A stretch of DNA of 64,000 nt from Comamonadaceae bacterium (GCA_947375135.1 CANCER010000020.1:1-64000); one strand, 5' to 3'; shown: positions 25,594 to 34,710, counted from the stretch's first letter. The notes: a model not told the origin generated them from the letters alone. Translations and numbers: made by a program.

Positions 25594-25977
25594 TCAGCCT
25601 CGCACAAACAGCGTTTGCAAGGGGTCAGGGCCCACCTGGCGGCTCCAGTGCCCGTGTACAGCCGGGTCAAACACAGCGCCCTCGGGCAGCAGGTCGGCCG
25701 AGTAAAAATGCTCGCCCGGCCGGAAGATGCGCGAGACGCCGTCCTGCACGCCGATCTCCATCTGCCCGCCCAGAATAAACACCCATTGCGGCGCGCCCGT
25801 GCAGTGAAAGCTGCTGCGAAAACCCACCGGGCTGTAACGCAGCTGAAAGCCGCCGCAGGCAAACACCTCCGACAGCATGGATTGCGGATTGCCCTGCGCC
25901 AGCGGCACTTGCTCTTCGCGAAAACGGGCACGGCCGTCGGTATCGGTAAACAAAACAACGCGGGTAAAACAGGTCAT
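25594..25977 (-). CDS. Cupin-domain protein
   Basis: A 127-residue single-domain cupin. Seen: a first-motif-like [19 protein letters not shown], the [10 protein letters not shown] turn and second-motif-like [11 protein letters not shown]. Only some of the usual metal-binding histidines are present, so metal binding is not certain. ATG 25977 ([15 protein letters not shown]) is chosen; a longer frame to 26223 crosses the divergent gloA promoter. Similar small cupins are found in many Burkholderiales with unknown function. Ends 6 bases from the rhlE terminator. Confidence 0.65.
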   Translation of the reverse strand: MTCFTRVVLFTDTDGRARFREEQVPLAQGNPQSMLSEVFACGGFQLRYSPVGFRSSFHCTGAPQWVFILGGQMEIGVQDGVSRIFRPGEHFYSADLLPEGAVFDPAVHGHWSRQVGPDPLQTLFVRG

Positions 25978-26069
25978 GGTGCGCTCGTAAAAAAAGCATG
26001 GCGGCTGCCGGGTCTGTGATTCTGCAACAGACGCAGCAGGGCCTGCCAAAGTACGCCACAATCCGGCGC

Positions 26070-26456
26070 ATGCGATTTCTACACACCATGCTGCGCGTCG
26101 GCAACCTCCAACGCTCCATTGACTTCTACACCCAGGTGCTGGGCATGCAACTGCTGCGCACCTCGGAGAATCCCGAATACCAATACACCCTGGCCTTTCT
26201 GGGCTTTGAATCCAATCCGGCACAGGCCGAACTGGAGCTCACCTTCAACTGGGGCGTCGAGAGTTACGACATGGGCTCGGCTTACGGCCACATCGCCCTG
26301 GGCGTGGAAGACGTCTATGCGGCCTGCGCCAAGATCAAGGCGGCGGGCGGCAACGTCACCCGCGAGGCCGGCCCGGTCAAAGGCGGCAACACCCTGATCG
26401 CCTTTGTGACGGACCCCGACGGCTACAAGATCGAGCTGATCCAGCGCGACGCCTAG
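26070..26456 (+). CDS. gloA: Lactoylglutathione lyase (glyoxalase I)
   Basis: A 128-residue vicinal-oxygen-chelate protein. Seen: [20 protein letters not shown] with the first metal histidine (H5), the glutamate in [10 protein letters not shown], the histidine in [10 protein letters not shown] and the final glutamate in YKIELIQ, giving the H/E/H/E set of the Ni(II)-dependent class. The short chain lacks the extra loops of the Zn class, as in E. coli GloA (135 residues). It isomerises the methylglyoxal-glutathione hemithioacetal to S-lactoylglutathione. The EamA exporter starts 6 bases after its stop, so the two are likely co-transcribed. Confidence 0.92.
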   Translation: MRFLHTMLRVGNLQRSIDFYTQVLGMQLLRTSENPEYQYTLAFLGFESNPAQAELELTFNWGVESYDMGSAYGHIALGVEDVYAACAKIKAAGGNVTREAGPVKGGNTLIAFVTDPDGYKIELIQRDA

Positions 26457-26462
26457 TTCCGC

Positions 26463-27368
26463 ATGCAGTCAGAACGCCGCGGCGCGCTGCTGGTTTTCGG
26501 CTCCGCCACGGCCTGGAGTTTGGGCGGCGCCATTGCCCGCTATCTGAGCGTCACCGACAGCTGGGTCACCGTGTTCTGGCGCTCCGTGTTTGCCTGTGCC
26601 TTTTTGTTCGGCTTCATGCTCTACAAAGAGGGGCCGTCCCGAACCCGCCACCTGTTTCGTGCCATGGGCCTGCCGGGTCTGGGCGTTGCGCTGTGCTTTG
26701 CCACAGCCTCCACCTGCTTTGTGGTGGCCCTGTCGTACACCACCGTGGCCAATGTGCTGCTGATGCAGGCCGGTGTGCCCCTGATCGCAGCGCTGCTGGG
26801 CTTTGTGCTGTTTCGCGAGACCGTGTCCAAAGCCACCTGGGCCGCCATTGCCTGCGTGATCGCCGGTGTGGCCATCATGGTGTCGGCGTCGCTGGGTGGG
26901 ACCGTGTCGCCGGTGGGCGATGGCCTGGCGCTGCTGATTGCCGTGGTGTTTGCCTGTGCCACCGTGATCACGCGCCGGCATGCGGATGTGGGCATGATGC
27001 CCGCGGTCTGTCTGGGTACGCTGATTGCGGCCCTGGTCTCGGCCTGCATGGTGCAGCGCTTTGCGGTCAGCCGCGGCGACCTGGTGCTGCTGTTCCTGTT
27101 CGGTGCGGCCAATCTGGGCCTGGGCATGGCGCTGTTTGTCAGTGGTGCGCGCCTGCTGCCCGCGGCGCTGGCGGCGCTGATCGGCACAGCCGAACCCGTG
27201 CTGGGCCCGGTCTGGGTGTGGCTGATCCATGGTGAAGTGCCGGGCGGGCGCACCCTGCTGGGCGGCTGCGTGGTGTTTGCCGCCCTGCTGCTGCACCTGG
27301 GATGGCAATTCCGCCAGCAAACACGGCCTATCCCGGCTAACAACGCCCTGCCGCCGGGCGCTGCCTGA
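26463..27368 (+). CDS. EamA-family (DMT superfamily) transporter
   Basis: A 301-residue membrane protein with about ten hydrophobic segments in two EamA repeats. The first repeat holds SATAWSLGGAIARYL and VFWRSVFACAFLFG near the N-terminus; the end of each repeat has the conserved acidic turn (LFRETVSKATWAAIACVIAG, and GTAEPVLGPVWVWLIHGEVP). The family exports small metabolites and amino acids, but no substrate can be assigned. It directly follows gloA and is convergent with eda; a small GCGCC/GGCGC hairpin sits in the gap at 27385-27398. Confidence 0.8.
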   Translation: MQSERRGALLVFGSATAWSLGGAIARYLSVTDSWVTVFWRSVFACAFLFGFMLYKEGPSRTRHLFRAMGLPGLGVALCFATASTCFVVALSYTTVANVLLMQAGVPLIAALLGFVLFRETVSKATWAAIACVIAGVAIMVSASLGGTVSPVGDGLALLIAVVFACATVITRRHADVGMMPAVCLGTLIAALVSACMVQRFAVSRGDLVLLFLFGAANLGLGMALFVSGARLLPAALAALIGTAEPVLGPVWVWLIHGEVPGGRTLLGGCVVFAALLLHLGWQFRQQTRPIPANNALPPGAA

Positions 27369-27414
27369 AACTGCTGCGTCCGGCGCGCCCTGAGGCGCAC
27401 CGCACAGCGGACTC

Positions 27415-28056
27415 TTATTTGCGCAATGCGTGCGTGGCCAGGGCCAGGGCGGTCACACGCGCCCAGTCACCTGCGGCCACGGCCTCCGCCGGCACCAGCC
27501 AGGAACCACCGACGCACACCACATTGGGCAAAGCCAGAAACTCGGGCGCGTTTTGCAGCGTGACGCCGCCGGTCGGGCAAAAGCGCACATCAAAGAACGG
27601 GCCGCTCCAGGCCTTGAGCATGGCCGGGCCACCGGCCTGCATGGCGGGGAAGAACTTCAGCTCGGTAAAGCCGTCCTCCTGGGCCATCATGATTTCGCTG
27701 CCGCTGGCCACGCCGGGCAACAAGGCCAGACCGGCATCGCGACAGGCCTGGCCCACCGCACTGGTGTAACCGGGGCTGACGGCAAAGCGGGAACCGGCGT
27801 TGGCCGCTGCTTGCGCGTCGGCCTTGGTACGCACCGTGCCGGCGCCGACCACGGCCTCGGGCACTTCGCGGGCGATGGCTTCGATACAGGCCAGCGCCTG
27901 CGGCGTGCGCAGCGTGACTTCCAGCATGCGGATGCCACCGGCCACCAGGGCACGGGCCATGGGCACGGCGTGGGCCACATCGTTCAACACGATGACCGGA
28001 ATGACGGGGGCGTCCTGCATCACTTGCAGGGCGCTAAACGTGGGGAGATTGCTCAT
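27415..28056 (-). CDS. eda: 2-dehydro-3-deoxy-phosphogluconate (KDPG) aldolase
   Basis: A 213-residue class I aldolase. Seen: PVIPVIVLNDVAHAVPMARA at the start, catalytic glutamate in LEVTLRTPQA, the Schiff-base lysine in ELKFFPA and the phosphate loop FCPTGGVTLQN, with GGSWLVP near the end. It cleaves KDPG to pyruvate and glyceraldehyde-3-phosphate, the last step of the Entner-Doudoroff pathway. It follows edd by 36 bases on the same strand, forming the classic edd-eda operon. E. coli Eda is also 213 residues. Confidence 0.95.
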   Translation of the reverse strand: MSNLPTFSALQVMQDAPVIPVIVLNDVAHAVPMARALVAGGIRMLEVTLRTPQALACIEAIAREVPEAVVGAGTVRTKADAQAAANAGSRFAVSPGYTSAVGQACRDAGLALLPGVASGSEIMMAQEDGFTELKFFPAMQAGGPAMLKAWSGPFFDVRFCPTGGVTLQNAPEFLALPNVVCVGGSWLVPAEAVAAGDWARVTALALATHALRK

Positions 28057-28092
28057 CAGAATTCCTGTTGAAAAAATGTTGCTGCCACAGGC

Positions 28093-29934
28093 TTAAAACC
28101 AGGTGCAAGCACCCTGCTCGGCCGCCAGCGCGTTGCGGCGCATATTGGCAAACAGTTCGCGCCCCATGCCCACGCCGTTGGCAGCGCGCAGGGCTTCGGG
28201 CATGGTGGCCAGGGGGCGTGCAGCCCACTCGGCCTGGTCCACCAGCACCTGCAGGGTCTCGGCGTTGGCATCCAGGCGGATGACGTCACCGTCGCGCACC
28301 TTGGCCAGATCGCCACCGGCAGCGGCCTCGGGCGAGACGTGGATGGCGGCCGGCACCTTGCCGGAGGCGCCGCTCATGCGGCCGTCGGTCACCAGTGCCA
28401 CACGGAAGCCCTTGCCTTGCAGCACCGCCATCGGCGGGGTGAGCTTGTGCAACTCGGGCATGCCGTTGGCCTGCGGGCCCTGCCAGCGCACCACGCAAAT
28501 CACGTCACGGTCCAGTTCACCGGCCTTGAAGGCTGTATGCAGGGCTTCCTGCGAATCAAACACGCGGCAAGGCGCTTCGATCACATGGCGGTCGTCCGGC
28601 ACGGCCGAGATCTTGATGACGCTGCGGCCCAGATTGCCCTGCAGCAGCTTCAAGCCGCCACTGGTACTGAAGGGCTGCGCTGCGGGGCGCACCACGCTGT
28701 CGTCACCACCGGGGCCGGCATCGGCCCACACCAGTGCGCCATCGGCTGCGGCGGAGGGGATGCTGCAAAACTCGCGCAGACCACCGCTGCGCACGGTCAG
28801 CACATCGGCGTGCATGAAACCGGCGTCCAGCAGCTCGCGGATCACAAAGCCGGGGCCGCCTGCCGCCTGGAACTGGTTCACATCGGCGCTGCCGTTCGGA
28901 TACACGCGGGTCAGCAAGGGCACCACGTCCGACAGGGCGGAGAAATCGTTCCAATCGATCAGGATGCCGGCCGCACGGGCCACGGCAACCCAATGGATCA
29001 GGTGGTTGGTGGAGCCGCCGGTGGCCAGCAGGGCCACCATGGCATTGACAATGCAGCGCTCGTCCACCACTTTGCCAATCGGGGCGAAGCGCTTGGCCTT
29101 GGTGATGGACAGCACGGTGCGGGCCGCCTCGCGTGTGAGCTCTTCGCGCACGCTGTTGCCGGGGTTGATGAAGGCGGTGCCGGGGACGTGCAGGCCCATG
29201 GCTTCGAGCAGCATCTGGTTGCTGTTGGCCGTGCCGTAAAACGTGCAGGTGCCGGGGCCGTGGTAGGCGGCCGACTCGGCGGCCAGCAGTTCCTCGCGGC
29301 CCACCAGGCCCAATGCGGCCTGTTCGCGCACCTTGGACTTCGCGTTGTTGGACAGGCCCGAGGTCATGGGGCCGGCCGGTACAAACACCGTAGGCAGATG
29401 GCCGAAGTGCAGTGCGCCGATCAGCAGGCCGGGCACGATCTTGTCGCACACGCCCAGCATCAGCGCGGCATCGAACACGTCGTGGCTCAGCGCAATCGCG
29501 GTGGACATGGCAATCGTATCGCGCGAAAACAGGCTGAGTTCCATACCCTCAAAGCCTTGCGTCACGCCGTCGCACATGGCCGGTACGCCACCGGCCACCT
29601 GGGCGGTGGCGCCGAGCTTGCGGGCCTCAGCCTTGATCAGATCGGGGTAATGCTGCAGCGGCGCGTGGGCCGAGAGCAGGTCGTTATAGGCGGTCACGAT
29701 GCCGATGTTGGGCGCCTTCTCGGCCACCACCTTGAACTTGTCGCTGCCGGGCAACGCGGCAAAGGCGTGCGCCACATTGGCACAGCCCATGCGCTCGGCA
29801 CCCGGCTTGCGCTGGATGGCCACTTCGAGCTGGGCCAGGTAAGCGCCGCGCGTGGGCGCGCTGCGCTCCGTGATGCGGCGGGTGACTGCTTCTACCGTAG
29901 GGTGCAGTGCGGGGACGGTGCTGGATGTGGCCAT
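28093..29934 (-). CDS. edd: 6-phosphogluconate dehydratase
   Basis: A 613-residue IlvD/Edd-family enzyme. Cysteines expected to bind the iron-sulfur cluster are seen in [20 protein letters not shown] and [32 protein letters not shown] near residue 515 is the conserved substrate loop. It dehydrates 6-phosphogluconate to KDPG, the first committed step of the Entner-Doudoroff pathway. The ATG at 29934 is preceded within 18-32 bases by a HexR-like palindrome, so expression is probably repressed until KDPG appears. Divergent from pdxH. Confidence 0.95.
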   Translation of the reverse strand: MATSSTVPALHPTVEAVTRRITERSAPTRGAYLAQLEVAIQRKPGAERMGCANVAHAFAALPGSDKFKVVAEKAPNIGIVTAYNDLLSAHAPLQHYPDLIKAEARKLGATAQVAGGVPAMCDGVTQGFEGMELSLFSRDTIAMSTAIALSHDVFDAALMLGVCDKIVPGLLIGALHFGHLPTVFVPAGPMTSGLSNNAKSKVREQAALGLVGREELLAAESAAYHGPGTCTFYGTANSNQMLLEAMGLHVPGTAFINPGNSVREELTREAARTVLSITKAKRFAPIGKVVDERCIVNAMVALLATGGSTNHLIHWVAVARAAGILIDWNDFSALSDVVPLLTRVYPNGSADVNQFQAAGGPGFVIRELLDAGFMHADVLTVRSGGLREFCSIPSAAADGALVWADAGPGGDDSVVRPAAQPFSTSGGLKLLQGNLGRSVIKISAVPDDRHVIEAPCRVFDSQEALHTAFKAGELDRDVICVVRWQGPQANGMPELHKLTPPMAVLQGKGFRVALVTDGRMSGASGKVPAAIHVSPEAAAGGDLAKVRDGDVIRLDANAETLQVLVDQAEWAARPLATMPEALRAANGVGMGRELFANMRRNALAAEQGACTWF

Positions 29935-29951
29935 GGCGCTCTCAAAGAGGT

Positions 29952-29966
29952 TGTAACAAAATTACA
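29952..29966. promoter_or_regulatory. HexR-like operator in front of edd
   Basis: TGTAACAAAATTACA is a 15-base palindrome (TGTAA-N5-TTACA) very close to the TGTAATTAAATTACA-type site described for HexR. On the minus strand the TGTAAT it contains can serve as the edd -10, with a CTGTTT-like -35 18 bases upstream, so binding would block transcription. hexR itself is not in the window. Confidence 0.6.
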
Positions 29967-30009
29967 TGGCGAATGGTAACTTGGAAACAGCCGCTTGTGA
30001 ATATTCCCG

Positions 30010-30025
30010 GTTACCAGTGGGTTAC
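30010..30025. promoter_or_regulatory. GTwACC-N4-GGTTAC palindrome between edd and pdxH
   Basis: GTTACC-AGTG-GGTTAC, inside CCGGTTACCAGTGGGTTACA. A very similar 20-base block, on the opposite strand, precedes the glucokinase gene (46119-46134), matching at 16 of 20 positions. It lies about 76 bases before the edd ATG and 47 before that of pdxH. A further GGTAAC half-site is at 29975-29980. Confidence 0.5.
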
Positions 30026-30071
30026 AGAACGCGCCACAGGGGTCCCCATCGGGCCTGCCTATACTGGCCGC

Positions 30072-30710
30072 ATGAAATCTATTGCCGAACTCCGAAAAAG
30101 TTACGAACGTGCCGAACTCGACGAAAGCGCCTCCCTTGCCGACCCCCTGCAACAGTTTGAGCAGTGGCTCAAAGAAGCCATCAGCTCCGAGGTGCCCGAG
30201 CCCAACGCCATGACATTGGCCACGGTGGGCAGCGACCTGCGCCCTTCCACCCGGGTCGTGCTGATCAAGGACTTTGATGCGCGCGGCATCGTCTGGTACA
30301 CCAACTACGAAAGCCGCAAAGGCCGCGAGCTGGCCGGCAACCCGTATGCCGCCTTGCAATTCCATTGGGTGGAGTTGGAACGTGTGGTGCGCATTGAAGG
30401 TGTGGTGGAGCGCGTCAGCGCCGATGAAAGCGATGCCTATTTCCACAGCCGCCCGCTCGATTCGCGCATAGGCGCCTGGGCCTCGCCGCAAAGCGAGGTG
30501 ATTCCCGGGCGCACGGTGCTGGTGACCAATGCGGCAAAGTACGCCGCGCAGTTCCTGCTGCAGCCGCCGCGCCCGCCCCATTGGGGTGGCTACCGCCTCA
30601 AACCCGATAACTGGCAGTTCTGGCAGGGCCGCAAAAGCCGCCTGCACGACCGTCTGCGCTACACCCAGCAAGCCGAAGGGGGCTGGCTGCGCGAGCGGCT
30701 GGCGCCTTAG
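30072..30710 (+). CDS. pdxH: Pyridoxamine 5'-phosphate oxidase
   Basis: A 212-residue FMN-dependent oxidase. Seen: [19 protein letters not shown] at the N-terminus, FMN/PLP contact segments [20 protein letters not shown] and [18 protein letters not shown], the RSxxSxSR-type region here as [16 protein letters not shown], and the C-terminal PPHWGGYRL and WLRERLAP. It makes pyridoxal-5'-phosphate from PNP or PMP. The ATG at 30072 matches the family start; the frame is open further upstream through the edd regulatory region, which is not credible as coding. Convergent with the DUF3299 gene. Confidence 0.95.
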   Translation: MKSIAELRKSYERAELDESASLADPLQQFEQWLKEAISSEVPEPNAMTLATVGSDLRPSTRVVLIKDFDARGIVWYTNYESRKGRELAGNPYAALQFHWVELERVVRIEGVVERVSADESDAYFHSRPLDSRIGAWASPQSEVIPGRTVLVTNAAKYAAQFLLQPPRPPHWGGYRLKPDNWQFWQGRKSRLHDRLRYTQQAEGGWLRERLAP

Positions 30711-30834
30711 AAACACAGGGACGCGCGCCCGGCGTATCCCCTTGCCTTGCCGCGCAGCGCGTAAACCAACGCCACTTCGGCAACATCACTGCAGAAGCGG
30801 AACCGGTGAAATCAATCGCAGAAAAGCTACCCGG

Positions 30835-31362
30835 TTACTTCACTGCCACCGCGTCGGTGATGCGGTAGAACAGGCCATAGGGGTCGTCCTTGAGCACGGC
30901 AAACTGGCCCTCCACCACCACCACGTCGAGCGAATACTTCACCGGCGTTTTGGTCTTGACCTCGACCATGCTCTCCGGCCCGCCGGGCACGCAAAAGGAA
31001 CAAGTCAGCGGCACCGAACTGAGCAAAAAGTGCTTCTGCTTTTCGCCCGGATCCAGCGGCATCATGAAGCCCTGGATGCGCTGGCTCTTCTGGTTCAGGG
31101 CCTGAATGTGGGTCGGAAACACTGGAAGAAAGCGGTTCTTCTCCATTTTGGTTTTTACCGCGGTCAACACCGACCAGGGCAGCACATCGGCACGCTCCTG
31201 CAAGGGTGCAAACGGGCTGTTGGGGCTGTGTACCCCGGCTCCGCCGGTGCCCATGGGCACGCCGGCATCGGCCAGGGGTGCACTCAACTGCGCCCGGGCG
31301 GCACCGCTGCAGGCCAGCACCATCGTGATCACGCACAGGCCGTGCGCCAAAAGTTTTTTCAT
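30835..31362 (-). CDS. DUF3299 periplasmic protein
   Basis: A 175-residue protein with a signal peptide ending near ACSGAARA (about residue 24), so it is exported. The body matches DUF3299 style: RIQGFMMPLDPGEKQKHFLL, then VPLTCSFCVPGGPESMVEV with a CxxC pair, and DDPYGLFYRITDA at the end. The CxxC could bind metal or cycle redox; this is inference. It starts 4 bases after the stop of an ABC permease and is the last gene of an operon with a permease and an ATPase. As I recall, DUF3299 proteins accompany such ABC pairs in zinc-regulated operons (Zrg-type) of other proteobacteria. Confidence 0.75.
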   Translation of the reverse strand: MKKLLAHGLCVITMVLACSGAARAQLSAPLADAGVPMGTGGAGVHSPNSPFAPLQERADVLPWSVLTAVKTKMEKNRFLPVFPTHIQALNQKSQRIQGFMMPLDPGEKQKHFLLSSVPLTCSFCVPGGPESMVEVKTKTPVKYSLDVVVVEGQFAVLKDDPYGLFYRITDAVAVK

Positions 31363-31366
31363 GTTG

Positions 31367-32617
31367 TCACCGTGATTGAAGAAGTTGCAGAACACTGACG
31401 CGGTAGGCACCCCAGGCGGGCAGCAGCGCCGCACCCAGCGACACCAGCAAGGCCAGGGCGGGCACCCACCACAGTTCCACCGGCCACACCATACCGCCTA
31501 ACAGCAGCGAGTGGTCCAGTTGCAGCCCCCAGGCCAGCGCAGCGGCAAAAGCCTGCCCCAGACCCAGACCCGCCAGGGAGGCCAGCAGCCCCAGCCAGAC
31601 CGCCTCGCATAACAACAGTGCAGCCACCTTGGCGGGTGGCGCACCCAGCATGCGCAAGAGCGCCAGGTCGGCACGGCGCTCGCGCACCGCGCTCCACAAG
31701 GCGATGAACACACTCAGTGCGGCGGTCAGCAGCAGCACGTCGGCAAAGGCCCGCAAAACCTCCGTGCCCAGGCCCAGCATGTGCAGCAGGCGGCTGATTT
31801 CCACCGCAGGCGAGGCAGCCTGCATGTCGGTCTGCGTGTTCACGAAGCGGGGAATGCGCAGGGCTGCCAGCGGCGTTTTGTAGGTGATCAAGGCCAGGGT
31901 GATTTCATGCGCTGCATCGGCGGCCGCAGGGGCTGCCGCCGCATCGCTGGCATGCTGCGCCTCGTGGCCATCGTGATCGCCATGGGCATCCTGAACCGCT
32001 GGCTCTTCATGCATCTGCCAGACCGAGGCCGTGTCGGTCAGTACCAGCCGGTCCAGCACCGTCCCGCCGGGCGCCAGTACGCCGACCACGGTATAGAGCC
32101 GCTCATGGTGCGCGTGGCCACCGGCACCCAGGCCGTGCGAACCGGCAAACGTATTGCCCGGGGCCAGTCCCAGTTGGTGGGCCACGCTGGCACCCAGCAC
32201 CGCCTGCATGGGTGCCTCCCAAAGCCGGCCCTGGGCCAGGGTGGCACCGTAATGTTCGGCATAGGCGTGCGAGGTGCCGACGATGCGGAAACCGCGCAGG
32301 TTGTCGCCCAGGCTGATGGGGATCACGCTGGCGATCAGCGGGTTCTTTTCCAGTGCTTTGACGGCACTGAGCTTGACGTTGCCGGGCGGCACGTCCAGAT
32401 GGAACACGCCCGAGAGAATCAGTTGCATGGGGCTGCCCTTGGCACCCACCACCAGATCGATGCCGGCCAGATCGCGCTCAAACGCCTTGTTGAGCTGGAA
32501 GCCCACCAGCAGCAAAAAGGTAATGGACGCTAGCCCCAGGCTGAGCAGCAACACATTCAGCGCCGCACCCAGCGGGCGCGACCACAGGTATCGCCAGGCG
32601 AAGAACAGGGTTTTCAT
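31367..32617 (-). CDS. ABC transporter permease, FtsX/MacB type, with His-rich loop
   Basis: A 416-residue FtsX-family permease: one N-terminal helix (residues 20-40), a large periplasmic domain, then three helices near 283-305, 335-360 and 380-405, ending AYRVSVLQLLQSR. The periplasmic domain begins FERDLAGIDLVVGAKGSPMQ, typical of LolCE/MacB relatives. Within it are GAGGHAHHERL and a second stretch with MHEEPAVQDAHGDHDGHEAQ, a histidine/acid-rich segment followed by an Ala-rich spacer that looks like a metal-binding insert. It overlaps its ATPase gene by 4 bases. Metal (zinc) handling is an inference. Confidence 0.82.
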   Translation of the reverse strand: MKTLFFAWRYLWSRPLGAALNVLLLSLGLASITFLLLVGFQLNKAFERDLAGIDLVVGAKGSPMQLILSGVFHLDVPPGNVKLSAVKALEKNPLIASVIPISLGDNLRGFRIVGTSHAYAEHYGATLAQGRLWEAPMQAVLGASVAHQLGLAPGNTFAGSHGLGAGGHAHHERLYTVVGVLAPGGTVLDRLVLTDTASVWQMHEEPAVQDAHGDHDGHEAQHASDAAAAPAAADAAHEITLALITYKTPLAALRIPRFVNTQTDMQAASPAVEISRLLHMLGLGTEVLRAFADVLLLTAALSVFIALWSAVRERRADLALLRMLGAPPAKVAALLLCEAVWLGLLASLAGLGLGQAFAAALAWGLQLDHSLLLGGMVWPVELWWVPALALLVSLGAALLPAWGAYRVSVLQLLQSR

Positions 32618-33297
32618 ACCGCCACCGCCTTGGCCTGCGGGCGGCTCAGGCGCAGTTCTGCAAAGCCGGCAGCACCGTCGGAAGCTTGGGTGATCATGGC
32701 GGCCACCCGCGCATCGTGGGTGGCAATCACCAGGGTGGCCTGATGCCGGCGGGCCGTGTCCAGCAACAGGTGGACGGCGTCTGCAGCGGCTTCGTCGTCC
32801 AGGCTGGCCGTGGGCTCGTCCGCCAGAATCACTCGCGGCTGCAACAGCACGGCACGCGCCAGCGCCACGCGCTGCGCCTGTCCGCCGGAGAGCTGAGCCG
32901 GCCGGCGCTGTGCCAAGTCGGCTACGCCCAGGGTCTGCAACGCGCTACGGATGCGGGATGCATCTTCAGCATGGCCGCTGGCCCACTGCGCCAGAGCCAG
33001 GTTTTGATGCACCGTCAGCGCCGCACTCAAATGCAATTTTTGCGGCAGAAAGCCGATGGTGGACGCGCGCCAGGCGTCGGACGCCACTTTCTTCAACCGG
33101 GCCAGCGGCTGATCGGCCACCGTCAGGCGGCCGGCTGTTGGTGCCACCAAGGCCGCAACCAGCGCCAGCCAGGTGGACTTGCCGCAACCCGAGGGACCGC
33201 TCAGGAGCAGCACCGCACCTTGTGCGACATCCACATCGGGAAATGCCAGCAAGGGGCCTTGCGGGTATTGGTAACAGAGTCCGGCACTTTGAATCAT
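32614..33297 (-). CDS. ABC transporter ATP-binding protein, LolD/MacB type
   Basis: A 227-residue ATPase. Walker A is [10 protein letters not shown], the Q-loop is [16 protein letters not shown], the signature [14 protein letters not shown], Walker [15 protein letters not shown] and the switch ATHDARVA. It is of the LolD/MacB/FtsE group that works with FtsX-type permeases, usually moving or transmitting force to periplasmic partners rather than importing. Start overlap with the permease gene (4 bases) shows translational coupling. It begins 39 bases after the msrA stop on the same strand, so msrA may share the transcript. Confidence 0.85.
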   Translation of the reverse strand: MIQSAGLCYQYPQGPLLAFPDVDVAQGAVLLLSGPSGCGKSTWLALVAALVAPTAGRLTVADQPLARLKKVASDAWRASTIGFLPQKLHLSAALTVHQNLALAQWASGHAEDASRIRSALQTLGVADLAQRRPAQLSGGQAQRVALARAVLLQPRVILADEPTASLDDEAAADAVHLLLDTARRHQATLVIATHDARVAAMITQASDGAAGFAELRLSRPQAKAVAV

Positions 33298-33336
33298 GGC
33301 GGGCAGCTTAACCGCCGCATGTGAAGTGCTTGTGAA

Positions 33337-33879
33337 TCAGTCTTTTTGCAGCCTGGCAAAGGTCTTGCGGAACTTGGCCACCTTGGGTGCTGCCACGGCC
33401 ATGCAGTAGCCCTGGTTGGGGTTGCGGGCAAAGAAGTCCTGGTGGTAGTCCTCGGCGGCAGCGTAATCGGCCAGGGCCGCGACCTCGGTCACCACCGGGT
33501 TGCTGTAATGGCCACTCTGCGTGAGTTCGGCAATGACTTCGCGCGCCACCTGCTCCTGCTCCGGGGTGGTGAAGTAAATGCCGCTGCGGTACTGCGTGCC
33601 GCTGTCATGGCCCTGGCGGTTCAGTGTCGTGGGGTCGTGGATGACGAAGAAAATCTCCAGCAACTCGCGCGTGCTGACCCGGGCCGGGTCATACACCAGC
33701 TTGACCACCTCGCAATAGCCGGAGCGGCCGGTGCAGACCATCTCGTAGTTCGGGTGGGGCACATCACCGTTGCAGTAACCGGACTCCACATCCTCCACGC
33801 CGCGCACCTGCACATAGACTGCTTCGGTGCACCAGAAACAACCACCGCCCAGCACCAGGGTTTGCCATGTGTCCGCCAT
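33337..33879 (-). CDS. msrA: Peptide methionine (S)-S-oxide reductase MsrA
   Basis: A 180-residue MsrA. The catalytic GCFWC motif is near residues 13-17, GYCNGDVPHPNYEMVCTGRSGYCE follows, and the substrate pocket residues lie in FFVIHDPTTLNRQGHDSGTQYRS. The C-terminal NPNQGYC holds the recycling cysteine. No signal peptide, so it is cytosolic. It reduces S-sulfoxides of methionine in proteins using thioredoxin. It is divergent from the TetR-RND operon. Confidence 0.93.
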   Translation of the reverse strand: MADTWQTLVLGGGCFWCTEAVYVQVRGVEDVESGYCNGDVPHPNYEMVCTGRSGYCEVVKLVYDPARVSTRELLEIFFVIHDPTTLNRQGHDSGTQYRSGIYFTTPEQEQVAREVIAELTQSGHYSNPVVTEVAALADYAAAEDYHQDFFARNPNQGYCMAVAAPKVAKFRKTFARLQKD

Positions 33880-33953
33880 ACTTGTTTATCCTCTTGAATC
33901 GCTCAGTTAGGGCATCCTACCGCGTGCCCCTTGACCTTGGCGGCTGGCGTGGT

Positions 33954-34003
33954 TTGATTCTTTCTGAACCAAAAAGGTACACTAATAACCAACCAGTCAG
34001 TAA
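33954..34003 (+). promoter_or_regulatory. TetR-gene promoter with overlapping candidate operator
   Basis: TTGATT (33954-33959) and TACACT (33978-33983) are spaced by 18 bases. Immediately downstream, over the likely start site, ATAACCAACCAGTCAGTAA (33985-34003) resembles the ACCNACCAGTCNGT blocks seen at TetR-repressed efflux operons. Its symmetry is imperfect, so the operator is only a candidate. Confidence 0.4.
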
Positions 34004-34008
34004 ACAGC

Positions 34009-34710
34009 ATGACATCCCCCTGCCCTCTTAGCCAGCTCGCCGGTTGCGTGCGCGCCAAGCGCGAGCGCCGCAAAGAAGCCCGTCCGGGCGAACTGCTGGC
34101 AGCGGCACTGGACCTGTTTGTGGAAAAAGGCTATGCCGCCACCCGTGTCGAAGAGGTGGCCCAACGCGCCGGGGTCTCCAAGGGCACCTTATTCCTGTAT
34201 TTTTCCAGCAAGGAAGAACTCTTCAAGGCCGTGGTGCGCGAGAACATCTCGGGCCGCTTTGCCGAATGGGGCGAAGAGCTGAGCACCTTTGAGGGCACCA
34301 GTGAAGAACTGCTGCGCTACTGCATGACCAGTTGGTGGGAGCGCGTGGGCGCCACCAAGGCGTCCGGCATCACCAAGTTGATGATGAGCGAGGCCGGTAA
34401 CTTTCCCGAGCTGGTGCGCTTTTTTCAGCAGGAAGTGGTGCAACCGGGCAACGACCTGATTCAACGCATCCTGCAGCGAGGCGTGCATCGCGGCGAATTG
34501 CGCGCGGTGGACCCCACCTACGGCATTTACAGCATCCTGGCACCCATGGTTTTTTTAAACATGTGGAAACACGGCGGCGGCAGTTGCGGTGACGCGCGCG
34601 TGGACCTGAACCCCCCACAATACATAGCCGCGCAGGTGCAAACCATTCTCTTTGGCTTGAGCAGCCACGCGCCACTACCCAAACCCGACAAGAAGAAAAC
34701 CTCCGCATGA
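34009..34710 (+). CDS. TetR/AcrR-family transcriptional regulator
   Basis: A 233-residue regulator. The DNA-binding domain is at about residues 25-75: GELLAAALDLFVEKGYAATR, then VEEVAQRAGVSKGTLFLYFSSKEELF, the standard TetR helix-turn-helix. The C-terminal ligand domain (FFQQEVVQPGNDLIQRIL, TYGIYSILAPMVFLNMW) is of the type found beside RND pumps. It overlaps the membrane-fusion gene by 4 bases (ATGA), so repressor and pump are made from one transcript, an autoregulated layout. The inducing compound is unknown. Confidence 0.88.
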   Translation: MTSPCPLSQLAGCVRAKRERRKEARPGELLAAALDLFVEKGYAATRVEEVAQRAGVSKGTLFLYFSSKEELFKAVVRENISGRFAEWGEELSTFEGTSEELLRYCMTSWWERVGATKASGITKLMMSEAGNFPELVRFFQQEVVQPGNDLIQRILQRGVHRGELRAVDPTYGIYSILAPMVFLNMWKHGGGSCGDARVDLNPPQYIAAQVQTILFGLSSHAPLPKPDKKKTSA

